DNA of 28,616 nt from Dokdonella_A sp966248875 (GCA_966248875.1 CBINBI010000043.1:1-28616); one strand, 5' to 3'; shown: positions 1 to 8,362, numbered from the stretch's first letter. Program-made: numbers and translations. The notes: generated by a model from the sequence alone, not told the origin.

Positions 1-98
1 ACCCGATGGACGAGCTGGCCGCGATGGAGTTCATGCTCGACAAGATGAAGAACACGAAGACGAACGACGAGTTCTTCGGCTCGATGAAGCGCGGCTAA
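1..98 (+). CDS. rho: Transcription termination factor Rho, C-terminal end (partial)
   Basis: Only the last 31 codons are inside the window, read in the frame starting at base 3 and ending at TAA 96-98. The peptide includes AMEFMLDKMKNTKTNDEFF and ends SMKRG. This matches the conserved end of Rho, the hexameric RNA helicase that terminates transcription; the E. coli protein ends in a similar MEFL..KL..TKTNDDFF..MKR pattern. The gene body and start lie to the left of the window. A strong GC hairpin follows the stop after 7 bp. Identification rests on this short tail only, but the tail is distinctive. Confidence 0.85.
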   Translation, partial: PMDELAAMEFMLDKMKNTKTNDEFFGSMKRG

Positions 99-105
99 AG
101 CCCGC

Positions 106-132
106 GCTCCGGCGCGCGCCGCGCGCCGGAGC
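106..132 (+). terminator. GC-rich hairpin after rho
   Basis: GCTCCGGCGCGCG (106-118) and its exact reverse complement (120-132) are separated by one base, giving a perfect 13-bp dyad 7 bp after the rho stop. There is no T-run on either strand, so it is not a textbook intrinsic terminator. It may be a bidirectional transcript end, since the remnant on the other strand ends at 145. Confidence 0.6.
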
Positions 133-144
133 GACGCACCCGGC

Positions 145-465
145 TCAGTCCACCTCGAACGACTGCAGCTCCACCGGCGTCGAGATCACCGTGAACCTCA
201 GCGCGTCGGCATCGAGGCGGAATTCGCCAATCAGCGCATCGGCGCTGCCGGTGTAGACGTAGGTGAAATCGCTCGCGCTGAAGCCGCTCTGGCTCGCGAA
301 CGTGACCAGCGTGTAGGTCGTTCCCGGCGACGGCGGCGTCGCGCCGTCCCCGAAACGGAACTCGAACGCGCCGGACCCCTGCCTGCTCAGCGCGCCGGAC
401 AACGCGATGCGGTCCGATACGGCCTCGTTGGCGCCCAGCTGGAAATCGCGACGGCCCTGCGCGTA
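145..465 (-). pseudogene. C-terminal remnant of a secreted beta-strand-rich (autotransporter/PEP-CTERM-like) protein
   Basis: The open frame runs from just inside a TGA at 466-468 to a TGA at 145-147. It contains a coherent peptide with segments such as TYTLVTFASQSGFSASDF and GEFRLDADALRFTVIST. This 'TYTLVTF..GF..SDF...G.F.L....L.FTV' pattern is what I know from the C-terminal beta-strand regions of autotransporter-associated and PEP-CTERM-type secreted proteins. There is no ATG start, no signal peptide and no sorting domain. The only possible starts are rare codons inside the frame, such as TTG at 402. I read it as the 3' remnant of a larger gene rather than a functional small gene. The family assignment is by pattern only. 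Confidence 0.45.
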
Positions 466-468
466 TCA

Positions 469-701
469 CACCCCATCACGGCGCAGTGTTCGGGCCGCAC
501 GCAAGCCCCGGCATAGCCTAGAGCACGCGGCACTTCGCTGACAATGCAGCGGTGATGCGTCCTTGCATTTTACTGAAAGACAAAGATATCCATTGCACTA
601 GGGGCACACGATGAGCGCTGCGGGCCGCCGGATCGGCGTCCGCGCACTCGACGCAAGGACAGGAGATCGACGAAGGCCCGCTCGAACGCGGCGCCCGCGC
701 C
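469..701. other. Gene-free spacer between remnant and patatin gene
   Basis: I see no supported gene here. The stretch around 545-600 is clearly more AT-rich than its surroundings and could hold a promoter. A plus-strand open frame starting at 611 is mostly antisense to the patatin gene and has only low-complexity R/A/P composition, so I do not call it. Confidence 0.4.
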
Positions 702-1703
702 TCAGCGCGGACGCGACACCGGCAGCGAAGCCCGCCGCGCCGGCAGCTGCCAGCGGGCCAGGGCCTCGCGCGTGCGCCGGCGGCCGATCTCGATCATCTC
801 GTCCGCGCGGTGGAACTCGTAGAACGCGCAGGCGTTGCGCGGGATCGTGATCAGGAGATCCGGCGGCTCCGCGGCGAGCTTGAGGCGGGTGATCGTTTCC
901 TGCACGGTATCCAGCGAGCGCGCGAACAGCTCGAATGCGCCGGGCTCGTTCTCGACGACGTTGCGCTCGCGCTTCTCCATCAGCCCTTCGATGAATTCGG
1001 AGATGCGCCGCCGGTAGCCGGCGCGCTGTATGTCAAGCGGTGCCGGCTTCCCGCCGTCCGGCAGCATTTCCGGCGAGGCCTGGCCGGCGGCGCCGTGATC
1101 GTCCGCGCCGGCCGCTGCGCTCTCGGATGCATGCATCGGCTCGGCCGGCGCATTGACATCGACCGCGATGGTCGCGTCGGTCAGGTCGCGCAGCGTCGGC
1201 GACACCGGCAGCGGGTTCAGGAGGCCGCCGTCGACGAGCAGCCGCCTCTGATAGCGATAGGGCCGGAAGATCGTCGGAATCGCGATCGATGCGCGGATCG
1301 CGTCGAACAGCGGCCCGTGCGAGAACCACACCTCGCGCTGCACGTCGAGATCGACCGCCACCGCGGTGTAAGGAATCGGCAGCTCTTCGATGTTCACGTC
1401 GCCGATCAGCTCCCGGAGCACGCCGATGATGCGATCGCCCTTGATGAAGCCGCCGCCCGAGAGGGTCCAGTCGAGCAGGCGCAGCACGTCGAGCCGTTGC
1501 AGCGGCCTCACCCATTCGGTGTAAACACCGAGCTTGCCGGCGGCATAGATGCCGCCGATCAGTGCGCCCATCGAGCTGCCGGCGATCGAGCGGATCGCGA
1601 AGCCGTTCGCCTCAAGCTCCTCGATCACGCCGATGTGCGCGTAGCCGCGGGCGCCGCCGGAGCCCAGCACCAGCGAGATCGTCAGCGGCGCGCCATCGCT
1701 CAT
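702..1703 (-). CDS. Patatin-like phospholipase (RssA-type)
   Basis: A 333-residue predicted lipid acyl hydrolase. All landmarks of the patatin fold are visible: the oxyanion-hole loop GSGGARG at residues 14-20, the nucleophile elbow GSSMG at 42-46 (Ser44), and the catalytic aspartate in DGG at 158-160. No signal peptide or membrane segment is present, so it should be cytoplasmic. The length and N-terminal placement of the motifs fit the bacterial RssA/YlbK-like group. The C-terminal half (about 175-333) is less conserved and ends in an Arg-rich tail. The start ATG overlaps the stop of the upstream WYL regulator gene as ATGA, so the two are probably translationally coupled. The substrate is unknown. 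Patatins also act as effectors in some phage-defence systems, but no cyclase or sensor partner is present here. Confidence 0.88.
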   Translation of the reverse strand: MSDGAPLTISLVLGSGGARGYAHIGVIEELEANGFAIRSIAGSSMGALIGGIYAAGKLGVYTEWVRPLQRLDVLRLLDWTLSGGGFIKGDRIIGVLRELIGDVNIEELPIPYTAVAVDLDVQREVWFSHGPLFDAIRASIAIPTIFRPYRYQRRLLVDGGLLNPLPVSPTLRDLTDATIAVDVNAPAEPMHASESAAAGADDHGAAGQASPEMLPDGGKPAPLDIQRAGYRRRISEFIEGLMEKRERNVVENEPGAFELFARSLDTVQETITRLKLAAEPPDLLITIPRNACAFYEFHRADEMIEIGRRRTREALARWQLPARRASLPVSRPR

Positions 1704-2680
1704 CGCGTCTCGCCGTACGTGCCCAGCGCGAGCTTCAGCATGATCTTCATTTCCTCGCGCAGCGGCACCGGAGCGATGACTTCGGCGTCGGGGCCGTATT
1801 TCAGGACGTCCATCAAGAGCTCGCGCGAATTCGAATACGGCACCCTGAGCTCGTAACGCCCGTCCGGAAGCCAGACGCCCTGCTGCTGCGAGTGCCAGTG
1901 CTCGTCGGCGACCCAGCGCGCCGCGTGCGAGGAGAAGCGGATCGTCGCCCAGGCCTTCGGCGAGCCGGAAAAGATGCCGTAGCTCGACGCGAGGTGCGCA
2001 TCGAGCTCGCTCGCATCGCGGTCGAGCGCGCTCTGATCGAGCGGGGCCGGATCGCGGATGCGGTCCAGCGCGAAGCTGCGCAGCGCGTCGCGGGCGTGAT
2101 CCCACGCGTCGAGGTACCAGTTGTCGCGGTAGTGCGCGAGACGCTGCGGCGAGACGATGCGCTCGGTCAGCGCGTCGGTGGAGCGCGCGCGATATCGGAA
2201 CTTGAGGCGCTGACGATTCAGGAGCGCGCTCGCGACGGTGCGGAACGCCGCCTGATCCAGCTTGCGCGCGCCGCTCGGGATCACGCGGATGCGCTCGATC
2301 GGCAGCGCGCGTCCGCTCGCGTGATCGGACAGCAACCGCTCGATGCGCGCGCGGAACGGCGCCAGCGCCCCGGCCAGCACGCCGGGATCGGACCGCCCGA
2401 GCAATTCGTTGAGCGCGAGCAGCGCGGCGAGCTCCTCGCTCGTCAGCCAGAGGCCCGGCAGCTCGAAGCGTTCGGCCTCGTCCGCCGCGTAGCGGATCGA
2501 TGCCTCCTCGCCCTCGCCGCTCTCGATCGGCGCGCCGAGCGCGTCGCGCAGGAACGCGATGTCGCGGTACAGCGTCGCGCGCGAGCAGCCGAGCTCGTCC
2601 TTGAGGTGCTGAAGCGTGACGGGGTAGCGCGCCGCCTTGAGCAGGCGGTGCAGGGTCAGGATGCGTTCGTAGCGGTCCAT
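1700..2680 (-). CDS. WYL-domain helix-turn-helix transcriptional regulator (YafY/DeoR-like)
   Basis: A 326-residue regulator. The N-terminus (about 1-60) is a winged helix-turn-helix with a recognition-helix pattern GCSRATLYRDIAFLRD. The middle and C-terminus form a WYL ligand-sensing domain, including the signature NWYLDAWD that names the family, and then a WCX-like C-terminal extension. WYL proteins bind small ligands or nucleic acid and act mostly as repressors, sometimes as activators. The gene shares 4 bp with the downstream patatin gene, so it probably controls its own operon. It starts 21 bp after the stop of the DUF6498 gene on the same strand, so all three may be one transcript. The ligand cannot be told from sequence. 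Confidence 0.88.
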   Translation of the reverse strand: MDRYERILTLHRLLKAARYPVTLQHLKDELGCSRATLYRDIAFLRDALGAPIESGEGEEASIRYAADEAERFELPGLWLTSEELAALLALNELLGRSDPGVLAGALAPFRARIERLLSDHASGRALPIERIRVIPSGARKLDQAAFRTVASALLNRQRLKFRYRARSTDALTERIVSPQRLAHYRDNWYLDAWDHARDALRSFALDRIRDPAPLDQSALDRDASELDAHLASSYGIFSGSPKAWATIRFSSHAARWVADEHWHSQQQGVWLPDGRYELRVPYSNSRELLMDVLKYGPDAEVIAPVPLREEMKIMLKLALGTYGETR

Positions 2681-2701
2681 CGCGCTATTGTGCCGAAAGC
2701 G

Positions 2702-3550
2702 TCAGGTCGCCGCGCCGGGCGGCATCGGCTCTTCGTCCTCGGCTGCATCTTTGCGCGCCTGCTCCCGCTCGGCCTGCCACTGCTTGAGAAAGCCGGCGGC
2801 CCCGCCCTTGTCCTTGCCGAGCCGGTCGGCCAGCTTCATCGTCCACGCGGGCGGCGGCGCGTCGTCGGCCGCGGGCCTGGCCGCGCCGCGCGCGGCGACG
2901 CCGAAAAGGTCCGAGCCGGTCTTCAGCGCGATCAGCACGTAGAGCACGCCCATCGGCGAGTTCGACATCGCCATCGCGAACATGCCGAAGACGAGCGCGA
3001 GGTGCAGCACGACGATGCGGCCCATGCGCCCCAGCGCGTAGTCGCGCAGCGCCGCGAAGCTGGCGCCGCGGATGCGCGCGAGGTCCGAAGCGAGCTCGAT
3101 ACCGAGGAACGCCGCGATCGCGAGCGCGCCGCGCGCGACCTGATCCCAGGAGAGCTGCCACATCGCCTGGTCCGGATAGTTCTGGCGCACGATGAACGCG
3201 ATCGCCGCGACGAAGACGCCGTGCGCCAGCGTGAAGCCGAACGCGCCGAGCGCGTATTCGCCGACGAGGCCCATCTGGACCGGCTTGTCGTTGACCTTCA
3301 TGCCGAGCCGGTTCGAGCGGCGCCAGTAGCCGCGCTTTCGCGTCCAGCGCCGGTGCATGACCAGCCTGAGCACCGTGCAGACCGCGATCAGGAGGTTCTC
3401 GAACCAGTACAGCACGAGCACGTTGATCGCCGACCAGCCGAAATAAAGCACTCCGACCAGCGGCACCGCGTTGACGAGGAGCACGAGCGCGACTGCCGGC
3501 GCCTTCGACGGGCGAGCTGCGCCCCGTGCATCCGGTGCGACATTGTCCAT
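2702..3550 (-). CDS. DUF6498-containing integral membrane protein
   Basis: A 282-residue membrane protein of unknown function. It has about five to six hydrophobic segments and the motif FGWSAINVLVLYWFENLLI near residues 30-50, which resembles the N-terminal signature of DUF6498 proteins. The last 60 residues are hydrophilic, rich in charged residues, and end in EDEEPMPPGAAT. The ATG at 3550 is preceded on the minus strand by GGGAGGG at a good distance, which decides the start. The open frame itself runs far upstream, antisense to the molybdopterin gene, but that part is composition-driven. It is divergent from the soeA-like gene and upstream of the WYL and patatin genes. Confidence 0.8.
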   Translation of the reverse strand: MDNVAPDARGAARPSKAPAVALVLLVNAVPLVGVLYFGWSAINVLVLYWFENLLIAVCTVLRLVMHRRWTRKRGYWRRSNRLGMKVNDKPVQMGLVGEYALGAFGFTLAHGVFVAAIAFIVRQNYPDQAMWQLSWDQVARGALAIAAFLGIELASDLARIRGASFAALRDYALGRMGRIVVLHLALVFGMFAMAMSNSPMGVLYVLIALKTGSDLFGVAARGAARPAADDAPPPAWTMKLADRLGKDKGGAAGFLKQWQAEREQARKDAAEDEEPMPPGAAT

Positions 3551-3652
3551 GCCGGCCCTCCCCGATCGCGGACCCGACCATGTTAGCCGAAGCGCCGCCG
3601 CCCGGCCCGACGCATCCGTTACCATTGCCCGATCCCGGAAAGCCGCGCCGCC
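3551..3652. promoter_or_regulatory. Divergent intergenic region (DUF6498 / soeA-like)
   Basis: This 102-bp gap lies between two divergent start codons and must hold promoters for both directions, or they extend into the coding sequences. I do not see a convincing -35/-10 pair. The assignment follows from gene layout only. Confidence 0.35.
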
Positions 3653-6475
3653 GTGTCGCACGCCCATCTCGATCTCGACAAGCCCACCGGCGACACCGTC
3701 AGGACGACGACGTGCTACATGTGCGCCTGCCGCTGCGGCATCCGCGTGCACCTCAAGGACGGCCGCGTCCGCTACATCGACGGAAATCCCGCGCATCCGG
3801 TCAACCGCGGCGTGATCTGCGCCAAGGGCTCGGCCGGCATCATGCAGCACTATTCGCCGGCGCGACTTTCGAAGCCGCTGCTTCGCGTCGGCGAGCGCGG
3901 CAAGGGCGAGTTCCGCGAGATCGAATGGGACGAGGCGCTCGCCATCGCGACGCAGTGGCTCGGCGACATCCGCAAGCGCAATCCCGACGAACTCGCGTTC
4001 TTCACCGGCCGCGACCAGTCGCAGGCGCTGACCGGCTGGTGGGCGCAGCAGTTCGGCACGATCAACTACGCCGCGCACGGCGGCTTCTGCTCGGTCAACA
4101 TGGCCGCCGCCGGCATGTACACGCTCGGCGGCAGCTTCTGGGAATTCGGGGAGCCCGACTGGGCGCTGACGAAGTATCTGATGCTCTGGGGCGTCGCCGA
4201 GGATCACGACTCGAACCCGATCAAGCTCGGTCTCGGCGCGCTGAAGAAGCGCGGCGCGAAGATCGTCGTGATCAATCCCGTGCGCACCGGCTACGGCGCG
4301 ATCGCGGACGAATGGGTGGCGATCAATCCCGGCAGCGACGGCCTCCTCGCCGGCGCGCTGATCCACGAGCTGCTGCGCTGCGACCGGATCGACCTCGAGT
4401 TTCTCGTGCGGTACACGAATGCGCATCATCTCGTGATCCACGCGCCGGGTGCGGCGGACGACGGGATGATCGCGCGGGACGGAGACGGGCGGGCGCTTTG
4501 TGCTGCGCGAGCGAAGCAGATTCCTCGCCGTTCCCCCGAAAGCGGGAACGACGAAATATGCGTCATCGACGCTTCGCTGCCGGACATCGAGCCCCTCGTC
4601 GTCGGCGAGTACTCGCTCCCGGACGGCCGCAAGGCTGTCCCCGCATTCCATCTCTTCGCCGAACGCTATCTTTCCGACGAATACTCGCCCGAACGCGCGG
4701 CGGCGATCACGGGTGTCGCCGCGGACACGATCCGTCGCCTCGCGCGCGAGCTCGCCGACGTGGCATTCGATCAGGCGATCCGCATCCCGCAGGCGTGGAC
4801 CGACGTGCACGGCCGCGAGCACGCCGAGATGATCGGCCGGCCGGTCTCGATGCACGCGATGCGCGGCATCTCGGCGCACGCCAACGGATTCCACACCTGC
4901 CGCACGCTGCACCTCCTGCAGATGCTGCTCGGCGCGATCGACACGCCGGGCAGCTTCCGCTACCAGCCGCCATACCCCAAGGCAGCACCGCCGGCGAACC
5001 GTCCCGGAAAGACGCGCAAATCGGACGGCGCGCTCGATGCCGGTCCATTGGGCTACGTGCACGCGCCGGAGGATCTCGTCGTCGATGCGGACGGCGCGCC
5101 GCGCCGCATCGACAAGGCGTTCTCGTGGGAGCACCCGTTCGCCGCGCACGGCATGCTGCAGAACGTGATCCGCAACGCCTGGGCAGGCGATCCGTACCGC
5201 ATCGACACGCTGTTCCTGTTCATGGCGAACATGGGCTGGAACTCGGCGATGAACACGACGGCGACGCGGCGGATGCTGGCCGATCGCGATCCCGCGACCG
5301 GCGAGTACCGCATTCCGCATATCATCTACGTCGACGCCTATGCGTCGGAAACCGTGGCTTTCGCCGATCTCGTGCTGCCGGACACGACGTATCTCGAACG
5401 CTACGACTGCATCAGCCTGCTCGACCGGCCGATCTCCGATGCCGATGGCGCGGCCGACGCGATCCGACAGCCGGTCATGGCCCCGGACCGCGATGTGCGG
5501 CCGTTCCAGGACGTGCTGCTCGATCTCGGCGCGCGGCTCGGCCTGCCCGGCCTCGTCGACGGAAACGGCGACGCGAAGTATCCGGGCGGCTATGCGCAGT
5601 ACATCGTCGAGCACGAGCGTTCGCCGGGCATCGGCCTTCTCGCCGGCTGGCGCGGCGCCGATGGCGCCAGCGACGGCGTCGGCGTGCCGAATCCCGATCA
5701 GCTCGAGCGCTATGCCGGGAACGGCTGCCACTGGCGCCGCGAAGTGCCGGCGTCGGCGCGCTACTACAAGATGGCGAACCGCGACTATCTCGCCTGGGCG
5801 AAGTCGCTCGGCTTCGTCGCGTCGACGGCTCCGATCACGCTGCAGTTCTATGCCGAGGCGCTGCAGCGCTTCCGCCTCGCGGCGCGGGGGCACGGCGCCG
5901 CGCAGCCGCCCGCGCGCGACCGCGCACGCGTCGATCGCTATTTCGATCCGCTGCCGTTCTGGTACGCCTCGCTCGGCGACGAAGACGCCGACACCTATCC
6001 GCTCAGCGCGATCACCCAGCGCCCGATGTTCATGTATCACGCCTGGGGCTCGCAGAACCGCTGGCTGCGTCAGATCGCGTCGCGCAACGTGCTCTATATC
6101 CATCCCGACACCGCGCGCGCGGCGAACCTCGCCGATGGCGACTGGGTCTGGATGTCCTCGCCGCGCGGCCGCATCCGCGTGCAGGCGCGGCTTCACGCCG
6201 CGACTGCGCCCGGCACGGTGTGGACCTGGAACGCAATCGGCAAGCGCCGGGGCGCGTGGAAGCTCGCCGCCGACGCGCCCGAGTTCCGTGACGGCTTTCT
6301 CCTCAACCACCTGATCGACGAGCAGCTCCCGCGCGACGCCGAAGGCAGCGCGCGCGCCAACGCCGATCCCGTCACCGGCCAGGCGGCATGGTTCGACCTG
6401 CGCGTGCGCATCGAGCGCGACGAGTCCTCGCAGGCGCCTTGCCATCGCATCGAAATCACGGACGACGCCGCATGA
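3653..6475 (+). CDS. soeA: Molybdopterin oxidoreductase, SoeA-like (sulfite dehydrogenase catalytic subunit)
   Basis: A 940-residue catalytic subunit of the DMSO-reductase family, which binds a bis-MGD molybdenum cofactor. The N-terminal [4Fe-4S] ligands are Cys21, Cys24, Cys28 and Cys56 (CYMCACRC and GVICAKG). Cys146 in HGGFCSVNM sits where the molybdenum ligand is expected. The C-terminal dinucleotide-binding domain starts near 780 (YPLSAITQRPMFMYHAWGSQ). There is no twin-arginine signal, so the enzyme should face the cytoplasm, as in SoeABC sulfite dehydrogenase. A 16-Cys iron-sulfur subunit and a DmsC-type anchor follow, which supports SoeABC. Other cytoplasm-facing molybdoenzymes of this branch are possible. 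The start is GTG at 3653; no better start is nearby. About 20 residues near 280-305 look foreign and coincide with a hairpin repeat (4529-4550). The stop overlaps the next gene as ATGA. Confidence 0.75.
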   Translation: MSHAHLDLDKPTGDTVRTTTCYMCACRCGIRVHLKDGRVRYIDGNPAHPVNRGVICAKGSAGIMQHYSPARLSKPLLRVGERGKGEFREIEWDEALAIATQWLGDIRKRNPDELAFFTGRDQSQALTGWWAQQFGTINYAAHGGFCSVNMAAAGMYTLGGSFWEFGEPDWALTKYLMLWGVAEDHDSNPIKLGLGALKKRGAKIVVINPVRTGYGAIADEWVAINPGSDGLLAGALIHELLRCDRIDLEFLVRYTNAHHLVIHAPGAADDGMIARDGDGRALCAARAKQIPRRSPESGNDEICVIDASLPDIEPLVVGEYSLPDGRKAVPAFHLFAERYLSDEYSPERAAAITGVAADTIRRLARELADVAFDQAIRIPQAWTDVHGREHAEMIGRPVSMHAMRGISAHANGFHTCRTLHLLQMLLGAIDTPGSFRYQPPYPKAAPPANRPGKTRKSDGALDAGPLGYVHAPEDLVVDADGAPRRIDKAFSWEHPFAAHGMLQNVIRNAWAGDPYRIDTLFLFMANMGWNSAMNTTATRRMLADRDPATGEYRIPHIIYVDAYASETVAFADLVLPDTTYLERYDCISLLDRPISDADGAADAIRQPVMAPDRDVRPFQDVLLDLGARLGLPGLVDGNGDAKYPGGYAQYIVEHERSPGIGLLAGWRGADGASDGVGVPNPDQLERYAGNGCHWRREVPASARYYKMANRDYLAWAKSLGFVASTAPITLQFYAEALQRFRLAARGHGAAQPPARDRARVDRYFDPLPFWYASLGDEDADTYPLSAITQRPMFMYHAWGSQNRWLRQIASRNVLYIHPDTARAANLADGDWVWMSSPRGRIRVQARLHAATAPGTVWTWNAIGKRRGAWKLAADAPEFRDGFLLNHLIDEQLPRDAEGSARANADPVTGQAAWFDLRVRIERDESSQAPCHRIEITDDAA
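4529..4550. repeat. Hairpin repeat fragment inside soeA-like gene
   Basis: CGTTCCCCC, then GAAA, then GCGGGAACG forms a 9-bp stem with one mismatch. It belongs to the common TTCCCGC-GAAA-GCGGGAA interspersed type that normally lies between genes. Just left of it, AGCAGATTCCTCG (4515-4527) resembles another common intergenic repeat. Here both are translated in frame as part of the molybdopterin enzyme. Confidence 0.6.
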
Positions 6476-8232
6476 GCGTGCACGCATGGGTCACGCTCGG
6501 CATCGTCGTCGGCGCGATGGCGCTGTTCGCGAGCGAGAAGGTGCGCATCGACATCGTCGCGCTGATCGTGCTGGCGCTGCTCGCGGCGCTCGGCATCGTG
6601 ACGCCGGCGGAAGCGCTCGCCGGCTTCAGCAACGAGGCGACGGTGACGGTCGCCGCGATGTTCGCGCTCAGCCTCGGCATCGAGCGCTCGGGTGCGCTCG
6701 AGCCGCTGGCGTCCGTGCTCGGCAGGATCAGGCAGCCGTGGCTGCTGACACTGGCGCTGATGCTAGCCATCGCGCCGATGGGCGCCTTCGTCAAGAACAT
6801 CGCGCTCGTCGCGACGTTCCTGCCGCTGGCGCTGCGCGTTTGCGCGCGCTCGCGCACGTCGCCCGCGCGCGTGCTGATTCCGATGGCGTTTGCGGCGCAG
6901 ATGGGCGGCGTCTGCACGCTGATCGGCACATCCTCGAACCTGCTCGCCGACAGCCTTGCGCAGAAGCACGGGCTGCCGCCGTTCGGCGTCTTCGAATTCA
7001 CGAAGATGGGTGCGCTGCTCGCGGTGCTCGGCATCACCTACCTGATGCTGATCGGCCGCTGGCTCCTGCCGCGCGAGATCGCCGCCGACGTGCCGGCCGA
7101 GACGATCGGCAAGTACGTGACCGAGCTTCGCGTCACGCCGGAATCGAGCCTCGTCGGCCAGACCATCGCGGACGCGAAGCTCGGCGAGAAATTCGGCGTG
7201 TATCCGCTGGAGCTGCTGCGCGGCGATCATCACCTCTGGTCGCCGCGATCACAGCGCATCGAGGCCGGCGACGTGCTGCTCGTGCGCGGGGAGTGGGAGA
7301 AGATCGTCGACCTGCGCAATCGCGCCGAGCTCGAGATCGACCCCGAGAACCGCTACGGGCCCGACCACGGCCGGGCGCGCGTGCTCGTCGAGGCGATGCT
7401 CCGTCCCGAAAGCACGATCGTCGGCCACACCATCGGCGAGCTGCACCTTGCGCGCAACTTCGATGCGATCGTGCTCGCGATCCATCGCGGCGGCCGCGTG
7501 CTGCGCGAGAAGCTGCGCGACGTGCGCCTTGCCGGCGGCGACGTGCTGATGCTGCTCGTCGGCGGCGACGGCGCCGACGCGCTGCACGCCGACGAGCGGT
7601 TTGTCGTGCTGAGCGAGCGCGAGGACACGCGCCGGCTGTCGCGGCGCGCGTTCGCCGCAATCGCGATCATGATCGCTGTCGTCGCCGTCTCGGGGCTGCA
7701 CTGGCTGCCGATCCCGATCGCGGCGATCTCGGGCGCGATCGCGATGGCTATCGCCGGCTGCTACGGCCGCAAGGATCTCTACGAAGGCATGGACTGGAAG
7801 ATCATCGTGCTGCTCGCCGCGATCCTGCCGCTGGGCACGGCCATCGAAAGCTCGGGCCTGTCCGAGCATGTGGTGCGGGGCGCGATGGGTCTGCTCGGCG
7901 AGCACGGCCCGCTGGCCGCGCTTCTGATGACCTATCTGCTCACCGCGCTCCTGACCGAGCTGATGGGCCACAATCCTTCGGTCGTGCTGATGGTCGGCAT
8001 CGCCATCGCCGTCGCGCACTCGGTGCACGCCGATCCGCGGCCCTTCGTCATCGCCGTGGCGTTCGCGGCAGCGACGTCCTTCGCGACGCCCGTCGGCTAT
8101 CCCACCAACACCATCGTGTATTACGCGGGCAATTACCGGTTCACCGATTTCATGAAAATCGGCATTCCGTTGATCGCGCTGTTCTGCGCGGCGTCGATGC
8201 TGCTGATTCCCCGCTTCTGGCCGCTCGGATGA
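6472..8232 (+). CDS. SLC13 (DASS) family anion permease with two RCK_C domains
   Basis: A 586-residue inner-membrane transporter, likely for sulfate or another dianion. Hydrophobic segments cover roughly 1-210 and 390-586. The two family hairpin motifs are visible: GGVCTLIGTSSNLL near 145-158 and ATSFATPVGYPTN near 534-546. Between the membrane halves lie two cytosolic RCK_C (TrkA_C) domains, about 218-285 and 302-373, each with the pattern PES..VG.TI and a GDVLL/GDVLM strand. This layout is that of SAC1/SLT-like sodium/sulfate transporters. The ATG overlaps the soeA-like stop (ATGA), so translation is coupled. The position inside the molybdoenzyme operon suggests export of the sulfate product or handling of a sulfur anion; that role is inferred. 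The open frame extends upstream of the chosen start, but only antisense-like sequence lies there. Confidence 0.85.
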   Translation: MSVHAWVTLGIVVGAMALFASEKVRIDIVALIVLALLAALGIVTPAEALAGFSNEATVTVAAMFALSLGIERSGALEPLASVLGRIRQPWLLTLALMLAIAPMGAFVKNIALVATFLPLALRVCARSRTSPARVLIPMAFAAQMGGVCTLIGTSSNLLADSLAQKHGLPPFGVFEFTKMGALLAVLGITYLMLIGRWLLPREIAADVPAETIGKYVTELRVTPESSLVGQTIADAKLGEKFGVYPLELLRGDHHLWSPRSQRIEAGDVLLVRGEWEKIVDLRNRAELEIDPENRYGPDHGRARVLVEAMLRPESTIVGHTIGELHLARNFDAIVLAIHRGGRVLREKLRDVRLAGGDVLMLLVGGDGADALHADERFVVLSEREDTRRLSRRAFAAIAIMIAVVAVSGLHWLPIPIAAISGAIAMAIAGCYGRKDLYEGMDWKIIVLLAAILPLGTAIESSGLSEHVVRGAMGLLGEHGPLAALLMTYLLTALLTELMGHNPSVVLMVGIAIAVAHSVHADPRPFVIAVAFAAATSFATPVGYPTNTIVYYAGNYRFTDFMKIGIPLIALFCAASMLLIPRFWPLG

Positions 8233-8326
8233 CCACCGCTGCCCGCCGCCGGCATACTCCTTTGGTTTGCGATGCGTGAAATGACATGAACCCAGCACCC
8301 GGAGCCCGCAGATTTCCGGCCCCGCC

Positions 8327-8362
8327 GGAGGTCCGCCGATGATCCGCCGCCTGCCCGCATGA
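8327..8362 (+). promoter_or_regulatory. Shine-Dalgarno plus 7-codon leader ORF coupled to soeB-like start
   Basis: GGAGG at 8327-8331 lies 7 bases before ATG 8339, which opens a 7-codon frame (MIRRLPA) ending in TGA 8360-8362. That stop overlaps the soeB-like start ATG 8359 as ATGA. The soeB-like start itself has no close Shine-Dalgarno sequence, so ribosomes may load on the leader and re-initiate. Confidence 0.4.

Noticed and set aside
700..2680. Patatin plus WYL as a CBASS system
   Set aside because: No CD-NTase, Cap2/Cap3 or sensor gene occurs nearby. The patatin looks like the stand-alone RssA type. It is kept only as a speculative finding.
810..3586. Long plus-strand frames antisense to the patatin, WYL and DUF6498 genes
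   Set aside because: They have Arg/Ala-rich low-complexity products and no domains. They are a by-product of high GC, where stop codons are rare in the mirrored frame.
3653..6475. Formate dehydrogenase or periplasmic nitrate reductase
   Set aside because: No Tat signal or selenocysteine-type context is present. The DmsC-type anchor and 16-Cys subunit downstream fit the Soe/Dms arrangement better.
3551..6487. Minus-strand extension of the DUF6498 frame through the molybdopterin gene
   Set aside because: The DUF6498 start at 3550 has a good ribosome site. The extension is antisense to the soeA-like gene and lacks protein-like composition.
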